From: Fen-1362 sp049516395
GTDB taxonomy: Bacteria > Planctomycetota > Phycisphaerae > Sedimentisphaerales > Anaerobacaceae
Direction: 5' to 3'
Assembly (NCBI GenBank): GCA_049516395.1
Contig: JBEKTD010000003.1
Coordinates: 62,001-126,000, forward strand
Length of the DNA: 64,000 bases
The position numbers and the translations under genes are program-made. The notes beneath the pieces were generated by a model. It searched no databases. It saw nothing but the letters and a program-made list of their open reading frames with translations, and was not told the origin of the DNA. Shown in pieces: positions 24,835 through 34,741 of this stretch (the stretch's first letter is position 1; every line of letters starts with the position of its first letter).

Positions 24835-25569
24835 ATGGGTTCGGTATTACAGGCGCTGATAAAGCTCCAGAGCGTGGAGAACCGTCTTCGGGCGGCCAAG
24901 GCGAAGCTTGCCAGGTGCAGAAGAAACGTCATCATACAGGAAAATCAGATTCGCACACTTCAAAACGGCCTCGAAGCAAAGAAAGAAGAAATCCAGCTCA
25001 CCACGATTCAATCAGACCGTCTCGAACTCGAGCTTAAAACGCGGGATGCGGATATCGCCAAGCTCAGAGCGTCGCTGAATACCGCCCGGACCAACAAGGA
25101 ATACGCGGCTGTATTGACCCAGTTGAACACGACGCGGGCGGACAATTCCAAAATTGAGTCGCAGATTCTCGAGCTGATGAAGGATATCGAGGTTGATAAC
25201 GCCGAGGTACAGAAGATTCAGCAGCAGATTGACGAGCAAAAAGGAAAACTCGAACAGGTACGCAAAGAGTCGGAGCAGTTAGCGACCAAGTACGAAGCCG
25301 AGACAGACCAGATTCAGTCGGAGTGGGACGAGGCCGCCAGCCACGTGCCGGCTGAGCAACTTGAGATTTTCAAACGCGTCGCGGATACATACGACGGCGA
25401 AGCGGTCGCGGTTATCGAGCAGAACCAGGGCAGGACGGGCGCTTATACCTGCGGGGGATGCTTTATGGGTGTTACCAATGAGTGCGTTAACCAGCTTATG
25501 ACCAAGGATGACATCATCCGCTGTGCCAACTGCACGCGAATACTGGTACTCGGTTCCACGCAGGAATAA
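24835..25569 (+). CDS. Coiled-coil protein with C4 zinc ribbon (CT398/zf-RING_7 type)
   Basis: A 244-residue cytoplasmic protein. Residues about 10-180 are one long antiparallel coiled coil (for example QIDEQKGKLEQVRKESEQLA), and the C-terminus carries a four-cysteine ribbon: CGGC (about 206-209) and CANC (about 231-234). This matches the conserved PF02591-type family, called CT398 in Chlamydia and often encoded near ribonuclease H or GTP-cyclohydrolase-like genes. Its exact role is unknown; involvement with nucleic acids or secretion has been suggested for relatives. The RNase H-PurN fusion gene follows after a repeat-filled gap of 113 bases. Confidence 0.85.
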   Translation: MGSVLQALIKLQSVENRLRAAKAKLARCRRNVIIQENQIRTLQNGLEAKKEEIQLTTIQSDRLELELKTRDADIAKLRASLNTARTNKEYAAVLTQLNTTRADNSKIESQILELMKDIEVDNAEVQKIQQQIDEQKGKLEQVRKESEQLATKYEAETDQIQSEWDEAASHVPAEQLEIFKRVADTYDGEAVAVIEQNQGRTGAYTCGGCFMGVTNECVNQLMTKDDIIRCANCTRILVLGSTQE

Positions 25570-25660
25570 ACGAATTAAGAATTGGGAATTAAGAATTCAG
25601 AAAGACAAACGTCGGCCGGGTTTTAAATTCTAAATTCTTTATTCTAAATTCTCAATTCAA
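25568..25660. repeat. AT-rich dispersed repeat (AATTAAGAATTGGGAATTAAG type)
   Basis: The gap between the zinc-ribbon gene and the RNase H-PurN gene contains GAATTAAGAATTGGG and, inverted, TTCTAAATTCTCAATTC, the same family as 6872-6941. It does not obscure the AGGGG ribosome-binding site of the next gene. Confidence 0.55.
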
Positions 25661-25682
25661 AGTAAATTGTAGGGGCAATACA

Positions 25683-26753
25683 TTGGCAGAGAGTATAATC
25701 GCTCATATCGATGGGGGAAGCAGGGGTAATCCGGGTCCTGCCGCGTCGGCGTTTGTACTTACGGACTCACGGGGAAAGCAATTACAGGCCAAGGCGTTTT
25801 TCCTCGGCGAAGCAACCAACAACTTTGCCGAATATACCGCTATTCACAAGGCCCTTGAGGCGGCCAGGTCTCTCGGTGCAAGACAAATCACCGTTTACAG
25901 TGACAGTGAATTATTAGTCAGACAGATAAACGGTCAATACAAGGTGAAAAGCGAGCAGATAAGGCCGCTCTTCGACCGTGCCGTCGAAATGCTCGCTGAA
26001 TTCGAGAGCTGGCAGGTCAGGCATATCTTCAGGGAGGACAATAAAAAAGCCGATGGACTTGCAAATCGCGCCTTGGATGGTAAAAAAGACGTTGAAATGA
26101 AGGTTGAAAAAACAAAAAAAGTAAAGCCCGTGCGTCTCGGCGTTTTGATAAGCGGGGGTGGCACGACGCTGATAAACATTGTTGATTGTATCAAGCAGGG
26201 TAAGCTTGATGCCGAGGTGGCTGTAGTTATAAGCTCGCGTTCAGCCGTTGCCGGCGTCGAAAGGGCAAAAGCTACCGGTCTCGACGTTAAAATCATTCGG
26301 ACAAAGGACCATCCCGATATAGATGAGTTCAGCAAATGTATTGAACGGGAGCTGGTCGCCGCTAAGGTCGAGCTTGTTGTGCAGGGCGGCTGGCTTTGCC
26401 TTTGGGAAATTCCTGCCCGGTTTGAGAACAGGGTGATGAATATACATCCCGCGCTTTTGCCAAGCTTCGGCGGCAGGGGTATGTGGGGACATCATGTTCA
26501 CGAAGCGGTTTTGAAGGCCGGCTGCAAAGTCAGCGGCTGCACCGTGCATTTTTGCACCAACGAATACGACAACGGGCCTGTTATCGTTCAGCGTTGCTGT
26601 CCTGTGAAGGATGACGATACGCCGGACACGCTGGCCGCGAGAGTATTTGAGCAGGAGTGTATCGCTTATCCGGAAGCAATTCAGTTGTTCGCAGAAGGCA
26701 GATTGATTGTTGAAGGCGGGCGAGTAAAGGTTTCACCTCAGGGTAAAAAATAG
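25683..26753 (+). CDS. RNase HI-like / phosphoribosylglycinamide formyltransferase fusion
   Basis: A 356-residue two-domain protein. Residues 1-132 are an RNase H domain with the four acidic residues in place (Asp10, Glu50, Asp74, Asp124) in the short bacterial/archaeal form that lacks the basic protrusion. After a lysine-rich linker (about 133-149), residues 150-356 are a PurN/GART domain: LISGGGTTL for the phosphate, and the catalytic trio Asn253, His255 and Asp296 (NIHPALLPS, EYDNGPV). PurN formylates GAR in purine synthesis. Both halves appear active, so one chain joins RNA-DNA hybrid cleavage and purine synthesis. The start is TTG 25683 with AGGGG at 25671-25675. The reading frame is continuous and shows no sign of a missing stop. 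Confidence 0.88.
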   Translation: MAESIIAHIDGGSRGNPGPAASAFVLTDSRGKQLQAKAFFLGEATNNFAEYTAIHKALEAARSLGARQITVYSDSELLVRQINGQYKVKSEQIRPLFDRAVEMLAEFESWQVRHIFREDNKKADGLANRALDGKKDVEMKVEKTKKVKPVRLGVLISGGGTTLINIVDCIKQGKLDAEVAVVISSRSAVAGVERAKATGLDVKIIRTKDHPDIDEFSKCIERELVAAKVELVVQGGWLCLWEIPARFENRVMNIHPALLPSFGGRGMWGHHVHEAVLKAGCKVSGCTVHFCTNEYDNGPVIVQRCCPVKDDDTPDTLAARVFEQECIAYPEAIQLFAEGRLIVEGGRVKVSPQGKK

Positions 26754-26764
26754 ACGGGTAGGTT

Positions 26765-27223
26765 ATGAACAGACAACAGAAATGGGTTCTGACAAATTTC
26801 GCATTGGTAATCTTGATTACTGCCGCAGCAGTTCTTGGGATGATAGAACTGAAAAACTGGGTGAATCGCTCCGAAGCGACGAGGGCGATGGAACAGCTTC
26901 AAAAGGCAGTCATGGAATACAGGGGAAAAAACGGTTCAGTACCGCCTGAATCGTATGTGGACGGGATTATAAAAACCTTCGCTGGGGAGCCACGTCTCGG
27001 TAATCTGAACTACAGGGCGAGGTGGATAACAATTGATTCGCCGCCGGAAACGATTCTTGCCTATGTAAATAAGGACTATCATTCATTTTTTTCCCATCCG
27101 GGCGTGATTGTGCTTCAATATGACGGCCGTATCGAGTGGATGGACAAGGCGAGTTTCGACAAGCTTCTCTCGCCGCAGCAAACCCGAATGGAGCTTGAAA
27201 TGACGCCTCAAGATCGCTTTTGA
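26765..27223 (+). CDS. Single-pass membrane protein, pseudopilin-like topology
   Basis: A 152-residue protein with one N-terminal transmembrane helix (FALVILITAAAVLGMIELKN) followed by a helix and a mixed C-terminal domain outside the cytoplasm. The layout of a hydrophobic helix leading into RAMEQLQKAVMEYRGKNGSV resembles type II secretion pseudopilins, but there is no G-F-T-L-x-E cleavage site, so it is not processed like one. It starts 11 bases after the fusion gene and is likely co-transcribed. Function is unknown. Confidence 0.6.
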   Translation: MNRQQKWVLTNFALVILITAAAVLGMIELKNWVNRSEATRAMEQLQKAVMEYRGKNGSVPPESYVDGIIKTFAGEPRLGNLNYRARWITIDSPPETILAYVNKDYHSFFSHPGVIVLQYDGRIEWMDKASFDKLLSPQQTRMELEMTPQDRF

Positions 27224-27261
27224 GCGTATTTTCAGGCGAGGTTTTACGTCCGGGTTTTGAT

Positions 27262-29772
27262 TTAGACGACTGCCTTCTCGTCGCTTTTTTCCGGCTGAGG
27301 CACTTCAATGCCTTCGAGCTTGAGATGGTCTTCATCAAGCACGTCGATTTTGATGGTGTTCTTGCCCTTGAATTCGCCTCGTAGCACAGCTTCCGACAAC
27401 GGGTCTTCTATGTAATGCTCGATTGCCCTTCGTAAAGGTCTTGCGCCGAATTCTGGGTTATAGCCCTTCTCGATTATGAATTCCTTGGCGCGGTCGGTCA
27501 GTTCGAGTTTGAAACCGTGCTCGGTCAGCCGTTTGAATACCTTGCTAAGCTCGTAATCGACTATCGTTTGCAGGTTCTCCTTCGAAAGCGGCTTGAAGAC
27601 GATTATATCATCGACGCGGTTGAGGAACTCGGGCCTGAAATGACGCTCGACTTCCTTGCGCAGCATATCTCTCATTTTTTCGTAGTTGGCCTCAGGCGTC
27701 TTTTTGCCGAAGCCGAAGCCGGTGTTGTTCTTGATTAACTCCGCGCCGATGTTGCTGGTCATAATGATGACGACGTTCTTGAAGTCAATCATTCTGCCGA
27801 AGCTGTCGGTGAGTCGTCCCTCATCCATTATTTGCAGCAGTATGTTGTAAACGTCCGGGTGCGCCTTTTCGATTTCATCAAGCAGCAACACAGCGTATGG
27901 TCTGCGTCTGATTCTTTCGGTGAGCTGACCACCCTCTTCGTAGCCGACGTATCCCGGAGGAGCGCCCACGAGCCGGCTGACGTTGTGCTTTTCCATAAAC
28001 TCGCTCATATCCAGCCGGACAAGAGCGTTTTTGTCGCCGAACATAAACTCCGCAAGCGCCTGCGCAAGCAGCGTTTTGCCGACGCCGCTGGGGCCTAAAA
28101 AGATAAAGCATCCCATCGGCCTGTTCGGGTCTTTCATTCCGCTTCTGCTTCGACGAACCGCTTTGGAAACCGCGGCCACAGCGTCATCCTGCGAAACAAC
28201 CTGTTTGTGTATTTCTGCTTCAAGCTCAAGCAGCCGCTGCGTTTCTTTCTTTTCCAATCGAGTCAAAGGCACGCCTGTCATATTGCTCACGACCTCGGCG
28301 ATTACTTCCGTGTCAACTATACCTGTCGCCTCTTTGTTTTCCTCATACCAGTTCTTCTGCATCTGTGTCTTGTCGTTGAGCATCTGCTGTGCCTCGTCTC
28401 TCAGCGATGCCGCCCGTTCATAGTCGGCGTTGCGGACCGCCTCGTCTTTTTCACGCTGGAGATTCTCGATTTTCTTCTCAAGCTCCGCGAGGTTCGGCGG
28501 GGGGGCCATATTTTTCAGCCGGACTCGCGCGCCCGCCTCATCGACAACGTCTATCGCCTTGTCGGGCAGGCATCTGCCGGTGATATATCGCGTTGACATT
28601 TCGACCGCCTGGAACAATGCTTCATCAGTGAACCGCACCCTGTGATGCGCTTCGTAGCGGTCCTGCAATCCCCTGAGTATCTCGACCGTCTCGTCTTTCG
28701 AAGGCGGCTCAACGATAATCGTCTGGAATCTCCGCTCAAGCGCGCCGTCCTTCTCGATGTGCTTTCTGTATTCATCGAGAGTGGTCGCGCCTATGCACTG
28801 CACCTCGCCGCGGGCTAAAGCCGGCTTGAGAACGTTCGACGCGTCAATTGCGCCTTCCGCGCCGCCCGCGCCGACCAGTGTGTGCAGTTCATCGATAAAT
28901 AATACCACGCTTTTGGCCCTTCGGACCTCGTTGATTACTGCCTTGATTCGTTCCTCGAACTGACCGCGGTATTTTGTCCCCGCGACCATCATCGCAAGGT
29001 CGAGCACGACGATGCGTTTTTCTTTCAAAATCTCCGGCACCTGTTTGTTGATTATCTGCTGGGCCAATCCTTCGACGATTGCCGTTTTGCCCACGCCCGC
29101 CTCACCAAGCAGCACCGGGTTATTTTTGGTGCGTCTGCACAGTATCTGAATCAATCGCTCTATCTCGCGTTTTCTGCCTATGACCGGGTCAAGCTCGCCG
29201 TCAACGGCCAGTTGAGTCAGGTCTCTGCCGAAACTATCGAGCGCGGGCGTCTTGCTCTTGGGTTTTCCACCCATTGCCGCCGCAGGTCCGCCCATCTTCA
29301 TATCAAGCCCCGTCGGCTCATTCGTATCGACGCCGGCTCCCAGAAGATTCAGCACCTCCTGGCGAACGTCTTCCAGCCGAAGTCCGAGGTTCATCATTAC
29401 CTGCGCCGCGATGCCTTCGGTCTCGCGCAGCAGGCCCAACAACAGGTGCTCTGTCCCAACGTAATTATGATTCAGCGACCGAGCTTCCTCTATCGCGAAT
29501 TCGATTACCTTTTTGGCGCGGGGCGTATGCGGGAGCTTGCCCATCGTAACCATATCTGGGCCGCTCTTTACGAGCTTCTCAACTTCCAGGCGCAACTTCT
29601 TTATATCCACGTCAAGATTTTTAAGAACGGTTGCGCCGACGCCGCTTCCTTCCTTGACCAAACCCAGAAGGATGTGCTCGGTCCCGATGTATTCGTGGTT
29701 GAAACGCTGTGCTTCCTGGTTTGCCAGCGCCATTACCTTTCGTGCCCTGTCTGTAAATCGCTCAAACATCAT
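27262..29772 (-). CDS. clpC: ATP-dependent Clp protease ATP-binding subunit ClpC
   Basis: An 836-residue HSP100 unfoldase. Domain order: two Clp N-repeats (about 3-145), AAA+ module 1 with GEAGVGKT and LFIDELHTLVGAGGAEG, a middle region with a UVR-type motif (NADYERAASLRDEAQQML, about 425-445), AAA+ module 2 with GPSGVGKTLLAQ and LLLDEIEKAHPDV, and a C-terminal D2-small domain. The short middle coil and the UVR motif mark it as ClpC rather than ClpB. It feeds unfolded proteins to ClpP in the cytoplasm; clpP is not in this window. No CIRCE or CtsR-like operator was recognised upstream. The stop is close to the convergent pseudopilin-like gene. Confidence 0.95.
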   Translation of the reverse strand: MMFERFTDRARKVMALANQEAQRFNHEYIGTEHILLGLVKEGSGVGATVLKNLDVDIKKLRLEVEKLVKSGPDMVTMGKLPHTPRAKKVIEFAIEEARSLNHNYVGTEHLLLGLLRETEGIAAQVMMNLGLRLEDVRQEVLNLLGAGVDTNEPTGLDMKMGGPAAAMGGKPKSKTPALDSFGRDLTQLAVDGELDPVIGRKREIERLIQILCRRTKNNPVLLGEAGVGKTAIVEGLAQQIINKQVPEILKEKRIVVLDLAMMVAGTKYRGQFEERIKAVINEVRRAKSVVLFIDELHTLVGAGGAEGAIDASNVLKPALARGEVQCIGATTLDEYRKHIEKDGALERRFQTIIVEPPSKDETVEILRGLQDRYEAHHRVRFTDEALFQAVEMSTRYITGRCLPDKAIDVVDEAGARVRLKNMAPPPNLAELEKKIENLQREKDEAVRNADYERAASLRDEAQQMLNDKTQMQKNWYEENKEATGIVDTEVIAEVVSNMTGVPLTRLEKKETQRLLELEAEIHKQVVSQDDAVAAVSKAVRRSRSGMKDPNRPMGCFIFLGPSGVGKTLLAQALAEFMFGDKNALVRLDMSEFMEKHNVSRLVGAPPGYVGYEEGGQLTERIRRRPYAVLLLDEIEKAHPDVYNILLQIMDEGRLTDSFGRMIDFKNVVIIMTSNIGAELIKNNTGFGFGKKTPEANYEKMRDMLRKEVERHFRPEFLNRVDDIIVFKPLSKENLQTIVDYELSKVFKRLTEHGFKLELTDRAKEFIIEKGYNPEFGARPLRRAIEHYIEDPLSEAVLRGEFKGKNTIKIDVLDEDHLKLEGIEVPQPEKSDEKAVV

Positions 29773-30176
29773 TTACCTCAGATAGCATTATTCAAAGTTT
29801 GTTCCGCCGCAGGCGGATAATAAAAGCTTTGCTCCTTCTGTTCTCCGCAGTTACCATTCTACTCTGTTTGCTCGTTCTGTCAATGATTGCTGCCTGTTGC
29901 ACAGGACTTTCCTTCTATATTCTATTGCCGTATAGGTTACCTTGTTCATTTACCGGATCATACCCTGCTAATCCTGCCTTGATATCGACCAAATCAGTGC
30001 TTGACTTTCTGGCTAAATACGTCTTTTCGCTCGAAATAAGTGCCTTGGTGACGTATTTTCTGACTATTTTCGACTATTTTGCCGCTCAGCCCGGCATCAC
30101 GCAGTTCGGGTGTTTTTTCTTGATTTTGCCTGCTTCTTAGTTTAGATTATACCATTAAGGTGTAAGGAGAATAACA
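29773..30176. other. Divergent intergenic region clpC / subtilase
   Basis: These 404 bases separate clpC (minus) from the large protease gene (plus). I see no gene I can support; a 113-codon plus-strand frame at 29799-30140 is hydrophobic but lacks a ribosome-binding site. GTAAGGAGAATAACA at the right end is the ribosome-binding site of the protease gene. Confidence 0.5.
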
Positions 30177-33100
30177 ATGAACAGGAGAGTGGTCGAATTG
30201 ACGTTTTTGGGGGCTTTGGTTCTTTGTGCTTCCGGACTATTAACAGCTAAAGAGGTAAAAGTTCTAGGCGCCGCAACAATAACCGTACCAAGCGACTCTT
30301 GTATTCCCAATACCTCAAATGTTTCGGTATCCGACAGCAATATCTACGAAGAAAGACCGGTTGAGCCGGCCAAACCGCTATACGCTCCTGATGAAATCCT
30401 TGTCAAGTTTCGAAGGGAGACAGCAGACAAAGTGGATGAAGGGCTTCGAATGGAAATGCCACCGGAACAAATCTCACTGGGCGACTCTCTTGACAAGGTC
30501 AGAAACCAATTTCGCGTTAACCGCATGGAACCGGTTTTTAGAGACTTCAAGCAAATACAAATCCTAAACAAACGTCTTGAGGAAAGTAACATTAAGCAGC
30601 TGAAAGATACTGAACTGCGATTGCTGAAAAGGCAAAAAAGAGCGCCTAAAAATTCCCGGGTGCCGGAATTAGACCGAATTTATAAAATTAAGGTTGAAGC
30701 GTTAAACAATCAGCCCTTGGAACAAGTTGTAAAAGCATTTAATCGCTCTCCCGATGTTGAATACGCAGAGCTGAATTATACGGTTACTATCGATTTGCAG
30801 CCCAACGACACCGATTTCTCTATCCAATGGCCTTTACAAAAAATTAACGCACAGCAGGCGTGGGACATCAACACCGGAAGCAATTCCGTAATTGTTGCAG
30901 TAGTTGACACAGGAGTGGACTACAACCACAGAGATATTAGCGACAATATGTGGACCGACGCAAATGGCTACCATGGCCGCGATTATGTAAATTCCGACAA
31001 TTATCCCCTCGACGACCACGGCCACGGCACACATTGCGCAGGAATCATCGCTGCAAAAGGCAACAATGGTAAAGACATAGCGGGCGTCTGCTGGAACGCA
31101 AAAATAATGGCTTTAAAATTTTTAGACAGCAGCGGCAGCGGTTCTACTTCCAATGCCGTAACCGCTTTTTACTACGCTGTTAACCATGGAGCAGATATTA
31201 TCTCGAATAGCTGGGGTACCTACGACTTTTCCCAGACATTGCAGGATGCGATTAATTACGCTTACAGCCAGGGAGTTATAATCGTTGCTGCCGCGGGTAA
31301 TGAGGGACAATATTATTATCCTCACTACCCATCATCTATGGAACACGTCATATCTGTTGCATCCACTGACTCAAGTGACCATAAAGCTTCTTCCTCCAAT
31401 TATGGCACCTTGGTTAATATTTCTGCGCCAGGCGTGAATGTGCTGTCTTTGAGAGCTGCCGGGACCTCGATGGGAACGCCATACGATGCATATACAACGT
31501 ATGCATCAGGAACATCTATGGCATGCCCCCATGTTAGCGGCCTTCTTGCCCTGATGTTGTCTGAATATCCTGTTCTATCCCGTGACGAAATTCTCGCTCG
31601 TCTGTTTGACAACGCAGATGATATCTCCGCCGCAAATCCGGCTTACGCCGGTCGTCTCGGCAGCGGCAGGATTAATGCGTACAAATCGTTGCGGTTCAAC
31701 TCCGAAGCAACGGTTAAATTCAATCGGACGATATATTCCTGCAATGATGTAGTAGAAATACAAATTCACGATTTTGATATTAGCGGCACAGGAACGCAAC
31801 ATCTTACTTTAACCACAACAAACGGGGATTCTGAAACTGTCACACTAACTGAAGATGCCAATCAGCCATGGATATTCAATGGCACTATATCGACTACCGG
31901 CAGCGCCGTCAGCCAGAACGACGGCCTGTTGGAAGTATCGGACGGAGAAATCATTACCGCGGCATATACCGACCTGAACTTCGGCGACAGCGGGCCTCAC
32001 ATAGTCCAGAATACAGCGAACATAGATTGTGTGCCGCCGAATATTTCGCATATCGCGGTTCACAATGTCACCAGCAGCGGCGCGATGGTCCGATTCCAAA
32101 CCAATGAGCCGGCCACGGCACGAATACGTTACGGACAGAACTGCAATAATCTCTGCAATATAATTTCCGAAGGCAATACCCCCAACCAGAAACACGATAT
32201 ATATCTGCCGGGTCTGATTAGCCAAACTTACTATTATTTCGCCATTGACGTCAATGACATCGCCGGCAATTTGAGCACTGATGACAATGGCGGCCAATGC
32301 CATTCACTCACAACTTCAGCTCCGCCGTTCGGCCTGCATGTTCCGGCCGATTATGCCACGATTCAGGCCGCCGTCAATGCTGCGCCAATAGGAGGCACTA
32401 TCTGGTTGAGCGATGGAACTTACACCGGCCCCGGAAATCGAGCCATTACTTACTCCGGTAAGGCCGTAACAGTACGCAGCGAAAATGGCCCTAACGACTG
32501 TATTATTGACTGTGAAAATATCAGCCGGGCTTTTACTTTCGACAGCGGGGAAAATGCCAACGCTGTTGTTGAAGGGATTACGATACGAAACGGCTATGCT
32601 GGTGGTTCCAGTTGGGAAGACCAGTGCGGAGGGGCCATCCATTGTTATAGCTCAAGTCCGACCATTAGTAACTGTGTATTCATGAACAATCACGCCGTTT
32701 CCTACGGAGGAGCCATTCTTCTCGGTGAATATGCTTATCCGAGTAATTCAGTAATTGATAATTGCACTTTCCTGAATAACTCTGCCCAGTTCGGAGGAGG
32801 CATATTTAACAACAAAGGAAATCAACTCATCACCAACTGTACGTTTACAGGTAATCTGGCAACGTATGACTCTGGCGGCGGAATATGCTGCTGGCAGGAC
32901 AGTTATGCGACAATCGAGAACTGTCAGTTTAAAAACAACGCAAGTTGGCTTAATAACAGAGGCGGTGCTATTGGTTGCCTGCTTGCTTATCCTCTAATCA
33001 AGAATTGCCTCTTTATCGACAACTTTGCGATGGGCAGCGCCTACGGCGGCGGTGGTATTTATGCTAACCATACACATGCAAATATCGAAAACTGCACTTT

Positions 33101-34586
33101 CTACGGCAACACAACTACCACAAATGGCGGAGCTTGCCAGTTCCTTGGCAATGCAAATATATATGTTTCTAACTGCATACTCTTCAACAATTATCCAAAT
33201 CAAATCTATCAGTCGATGACAGGGGGCACAGTATATGTTTCATATAGTGATGTCCAGAGCGGTTACTCAGGCACGGGCAATATAAACACCGACCCGCGTT
33301 TTGTCACCGGCCCTCTTGGGGATTACTACCTCAGTCAGACTGCCTCAGGTCAGGCAACAAACAGTCTTTGCGTTAATGCCGGAAGTGATACGGCAGCGAA
33401 CCTCGGAATGGATACGGGGACAACCCGAACAGACGGAATCGGCGATGCTGGAATCGTCGATTTGGGTTACCACTATAGCTGTACCCCTGTTATTGGTCCC
33501 GACCTTAACAAAGATGCATTCGTCGATTTTATTGACTATGCGATTTTTGCTAATAACTGGCTGCAGACGCCTGACCCCTATGACCCCGGCAATGGCGATA
33601 TCACAAATGACGGCCAGGTCGATATCTACGACCTTTTTGAATTGGCTTCCTCGTGGTTGAATTGTTATGTTCTACCGGCCGCTAATACTAATCCAGCCGA
33701 CCATGCGATAGATATAAATAGGCATGTAACATTGGCGTGGTCGCCAGGGGTAAAAAGCACATCACACGACGTTTACTTTGGCACCGACTTCAATGGGGTA
33801 GATAGGGCCGATAGAACGGTCCCTAATGTATATATGGGCAATCAGGATGTCGCTTACTGGGATACTAATAATTACGACCAAAACGGCCTTGATTTAAATA
33901 CTACTTACTACTGGCGAATCGATGAGGTAGCCGGTTGTATGGCAAAAGGTAATGTCTGGAGTTTTACGACTGCCAGGACCGAACCTGACCCTAATCTTGT
34001 TGCGAGGTGGAAATTTGACGAAGGAACAGGGGCTATTGCTTATGATTCCGCCGGCACCAATAATGGAGCTATCTATGGAGCAGCGTGGACAACAGGCAAG
34101 ATTGGTGGGGCATTGAGTTTCAATGGTACAAGCAATTACGTTGACTGCGGAAGCGCGCCAAGCAACTATGACAATATAACCGTAAGTGCGTGGATGCAAA
34201 CATCCACAAATGGAGTTTTGGTTTCCAATCGTGACAATGGTGGTAGTTATGGCACATGGTACACCTTGTCTTCTACGAACATAGAAATTGGCGATAACAG
34301 CCAGGGCGGGTACAGGAGTGTGACTTTCAACACTCCAACTCTCAATAGCTTATGGCACCAAATTGTTTACACGAAAAATGGAACAAGTCACGCAATTTAT
34401 GTGGATGGTTCTCTGGACCAGCAGTTTACCTCCAATGCGGATATTAGCCAGAATTCGCCGCTATTCATTGGCATAAGGTGGACTCGGAGCAATGGTCCTG
34501 GCTGGTTTAACGGCATAATTGACGATGTGCGGATATACAACCGGGCTTTGAGTGCCGAAGAAATTGCCCAGCTTTACGGGCAGTAG
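30177..34586 (+). CDS. Large secreted subtilisin-family protease with beta-helix, dockerin-like and LamG domains
   Basis: A 1469-residue modular exoprotein. A signal peptide (residues 1 to about 24) and a propeptide-like region (about 55-200) precede an S8 protease domain with catalytic Asp244 (VVDTGVD), His283 (HGHGTHCAG) and Ser447 (GTSMACPHVSG). Then come a fibronectin-type segment (about 615-715), a right-handed parallel beta-helix starting at ATIQAAVNAAP (about 725-1050), a dockerin-like double repeat with Ca-binding text (DLNKDAFVDFIDYAIFANNW and DITNDGQVDIYDL, about 1108-1162), a second fibronectin-like part, and a C-terminal LamG domain (about 1270-1469). It probably degrades protein on a polysaccharide matrix. 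There is no PEP-CTERM tail. AAGGAG lies 8 bases before the start. Confidence 0.92.
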   Translation: MNRRVVELTFLGALVLCASGLLTAKEVKVLGAATITVPSDSCIPNTSNVSVSDSNIYEERPVEPAKPLYAPDEILVKFRRETADKVDEGLRMEMPPEQISLGDSLDKVRNQFRVNRMEPVFRDFKQIQILNKRLEESNIKQLKDTELRLLKRQKRAPKNSRVPELDRIYKIKVEALNNQPLEQVVKAFNRSPDVEYAELNYTVTIDLQPNDTDFSIQWPLQKINAQQAWDINTGSNSVIVAVVDTGVDYNHRDISDNMWTDANGYHGRDYVNSDNYPLDDHGHGTHCAGIIAAKGNNGKDIAGVCWNAKIMALKFLDSSGSGSTSNAVTAFYYAVNHGADIISNSWGTYDFSQTLQDAINYAYSQGVIIVAAAGNEGQYYYPHYPSSMEHVISVASTDSSDHKASSSNYGTLVNISAPGVNVLSLRAAGTSMGTPYDAYTTYASGTSMACPHVSGLLALMLSEYPVLSRDEILARLFDNADDISAANPAYAGRLGSGRINAYKSLRFNSEATVKFNRTIYSCNDVVEIQIHDFDISGTGTQHLTLTTTNGDSETVTLTEDANQPWIFNGTISTTGSAVSQNDGLLEVSDGEIITAAYTDLNFGDSGPHIVQNTANIDCVPPNISHIAVHNVTSSGAMVRFQTNEPATARIRYGQNCNNLCNIISEGNTPNQKHDIYLPGLISQTYYYFAIDVNDIAGNLSTDDNGGQCHSLTTSAPPFGLHVPADYATIQAAVNAAPIGGTIWLSDGTYTGPGNRAITYSGKAVTVRSENGPNDCIIDCENISRAFTFDSGENANAVVEGITIRNGYAGGSSWEDQCGGAIHCYSSSPTISNCVFMNNHAVSYGGAILLGEYAYPSNSVIDNCTFLNNSAQFGGGIFNNKGNQLITNCTFTGNLATYDSGGGICCWQDSYATIENCQFKNNASWLNNRGGAIGCLLAYPLIKNCLFIDNFAMGSAYGGGGIYANHTHANIENCTFYGNTTTTNGGACQFLGNANIYVSNCILFNNYPNQIYQSMTGGTVYVSYSDVQSGYSGTGNINTDPRFVTGPLGDYYLSQTASGQATNSLCVNAGSDTAANLGMDTGTTRTDGIGDAGIVDLGYHYSCTPVIGPDLNKDAFVDFIDYAIFANNWLQTPDPYDPGNGDITNDGQVDIYDLFELASSWLNCYVLPAANTNPADHAIDINRHVTLAWSPGVKSTSHDVYFGTDFNGVDRADRTVPNVYMGNQDVAYWDTNNYDQNGLDLNTTYYWRIDEVAGCMAKGNVWSFTTARTEPDPNLVARWKFDEGTGAIAYDSAGTNNGAIYGAAWTTGKIGGALSFNGTSNYVDCGSAPSNYDNITVSAWMQTSTNGVLVSNRDNGGSYGTWYTLSSTNIEIGDNSQGGYRSVTFNTPTLNSLWHQIVYTKNGTSHAIYVDGSLDQQFTSNADISQNSPLFIGIRWTRSNGPGWFNGIIDDVRIYNRALSAEEIAQLYGQ

Positions 34587-34741
34587 GAAAATTAAGTAAA
34601 GCTATTACACGAGTCGGCTTAGTTTCTAATGCCGGAATTATCCGCTATTTTCTTGCAGGACATCAGTTTTGTGTGTATAAATACCGCGAAGTTGAACCTT
34701 TCCACATAAAAAATAAAACAATTATTTAGGGAGGCAATACA

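Noticed and set aside
27262..29820. Long plus-strand frames opposite clpC (for example 29212-29820)
   Set aside because: They lie antisense to a fully conserved clpC and owe their length to its codon composition.
29799..30140. 113-codon hydrophobic frame between clpC and the protease gene
   Set aside because: There is no ribosome-binding site, the composition is Phe/Leu-rich as expected from the T-rich spacer, and no family is recognised.
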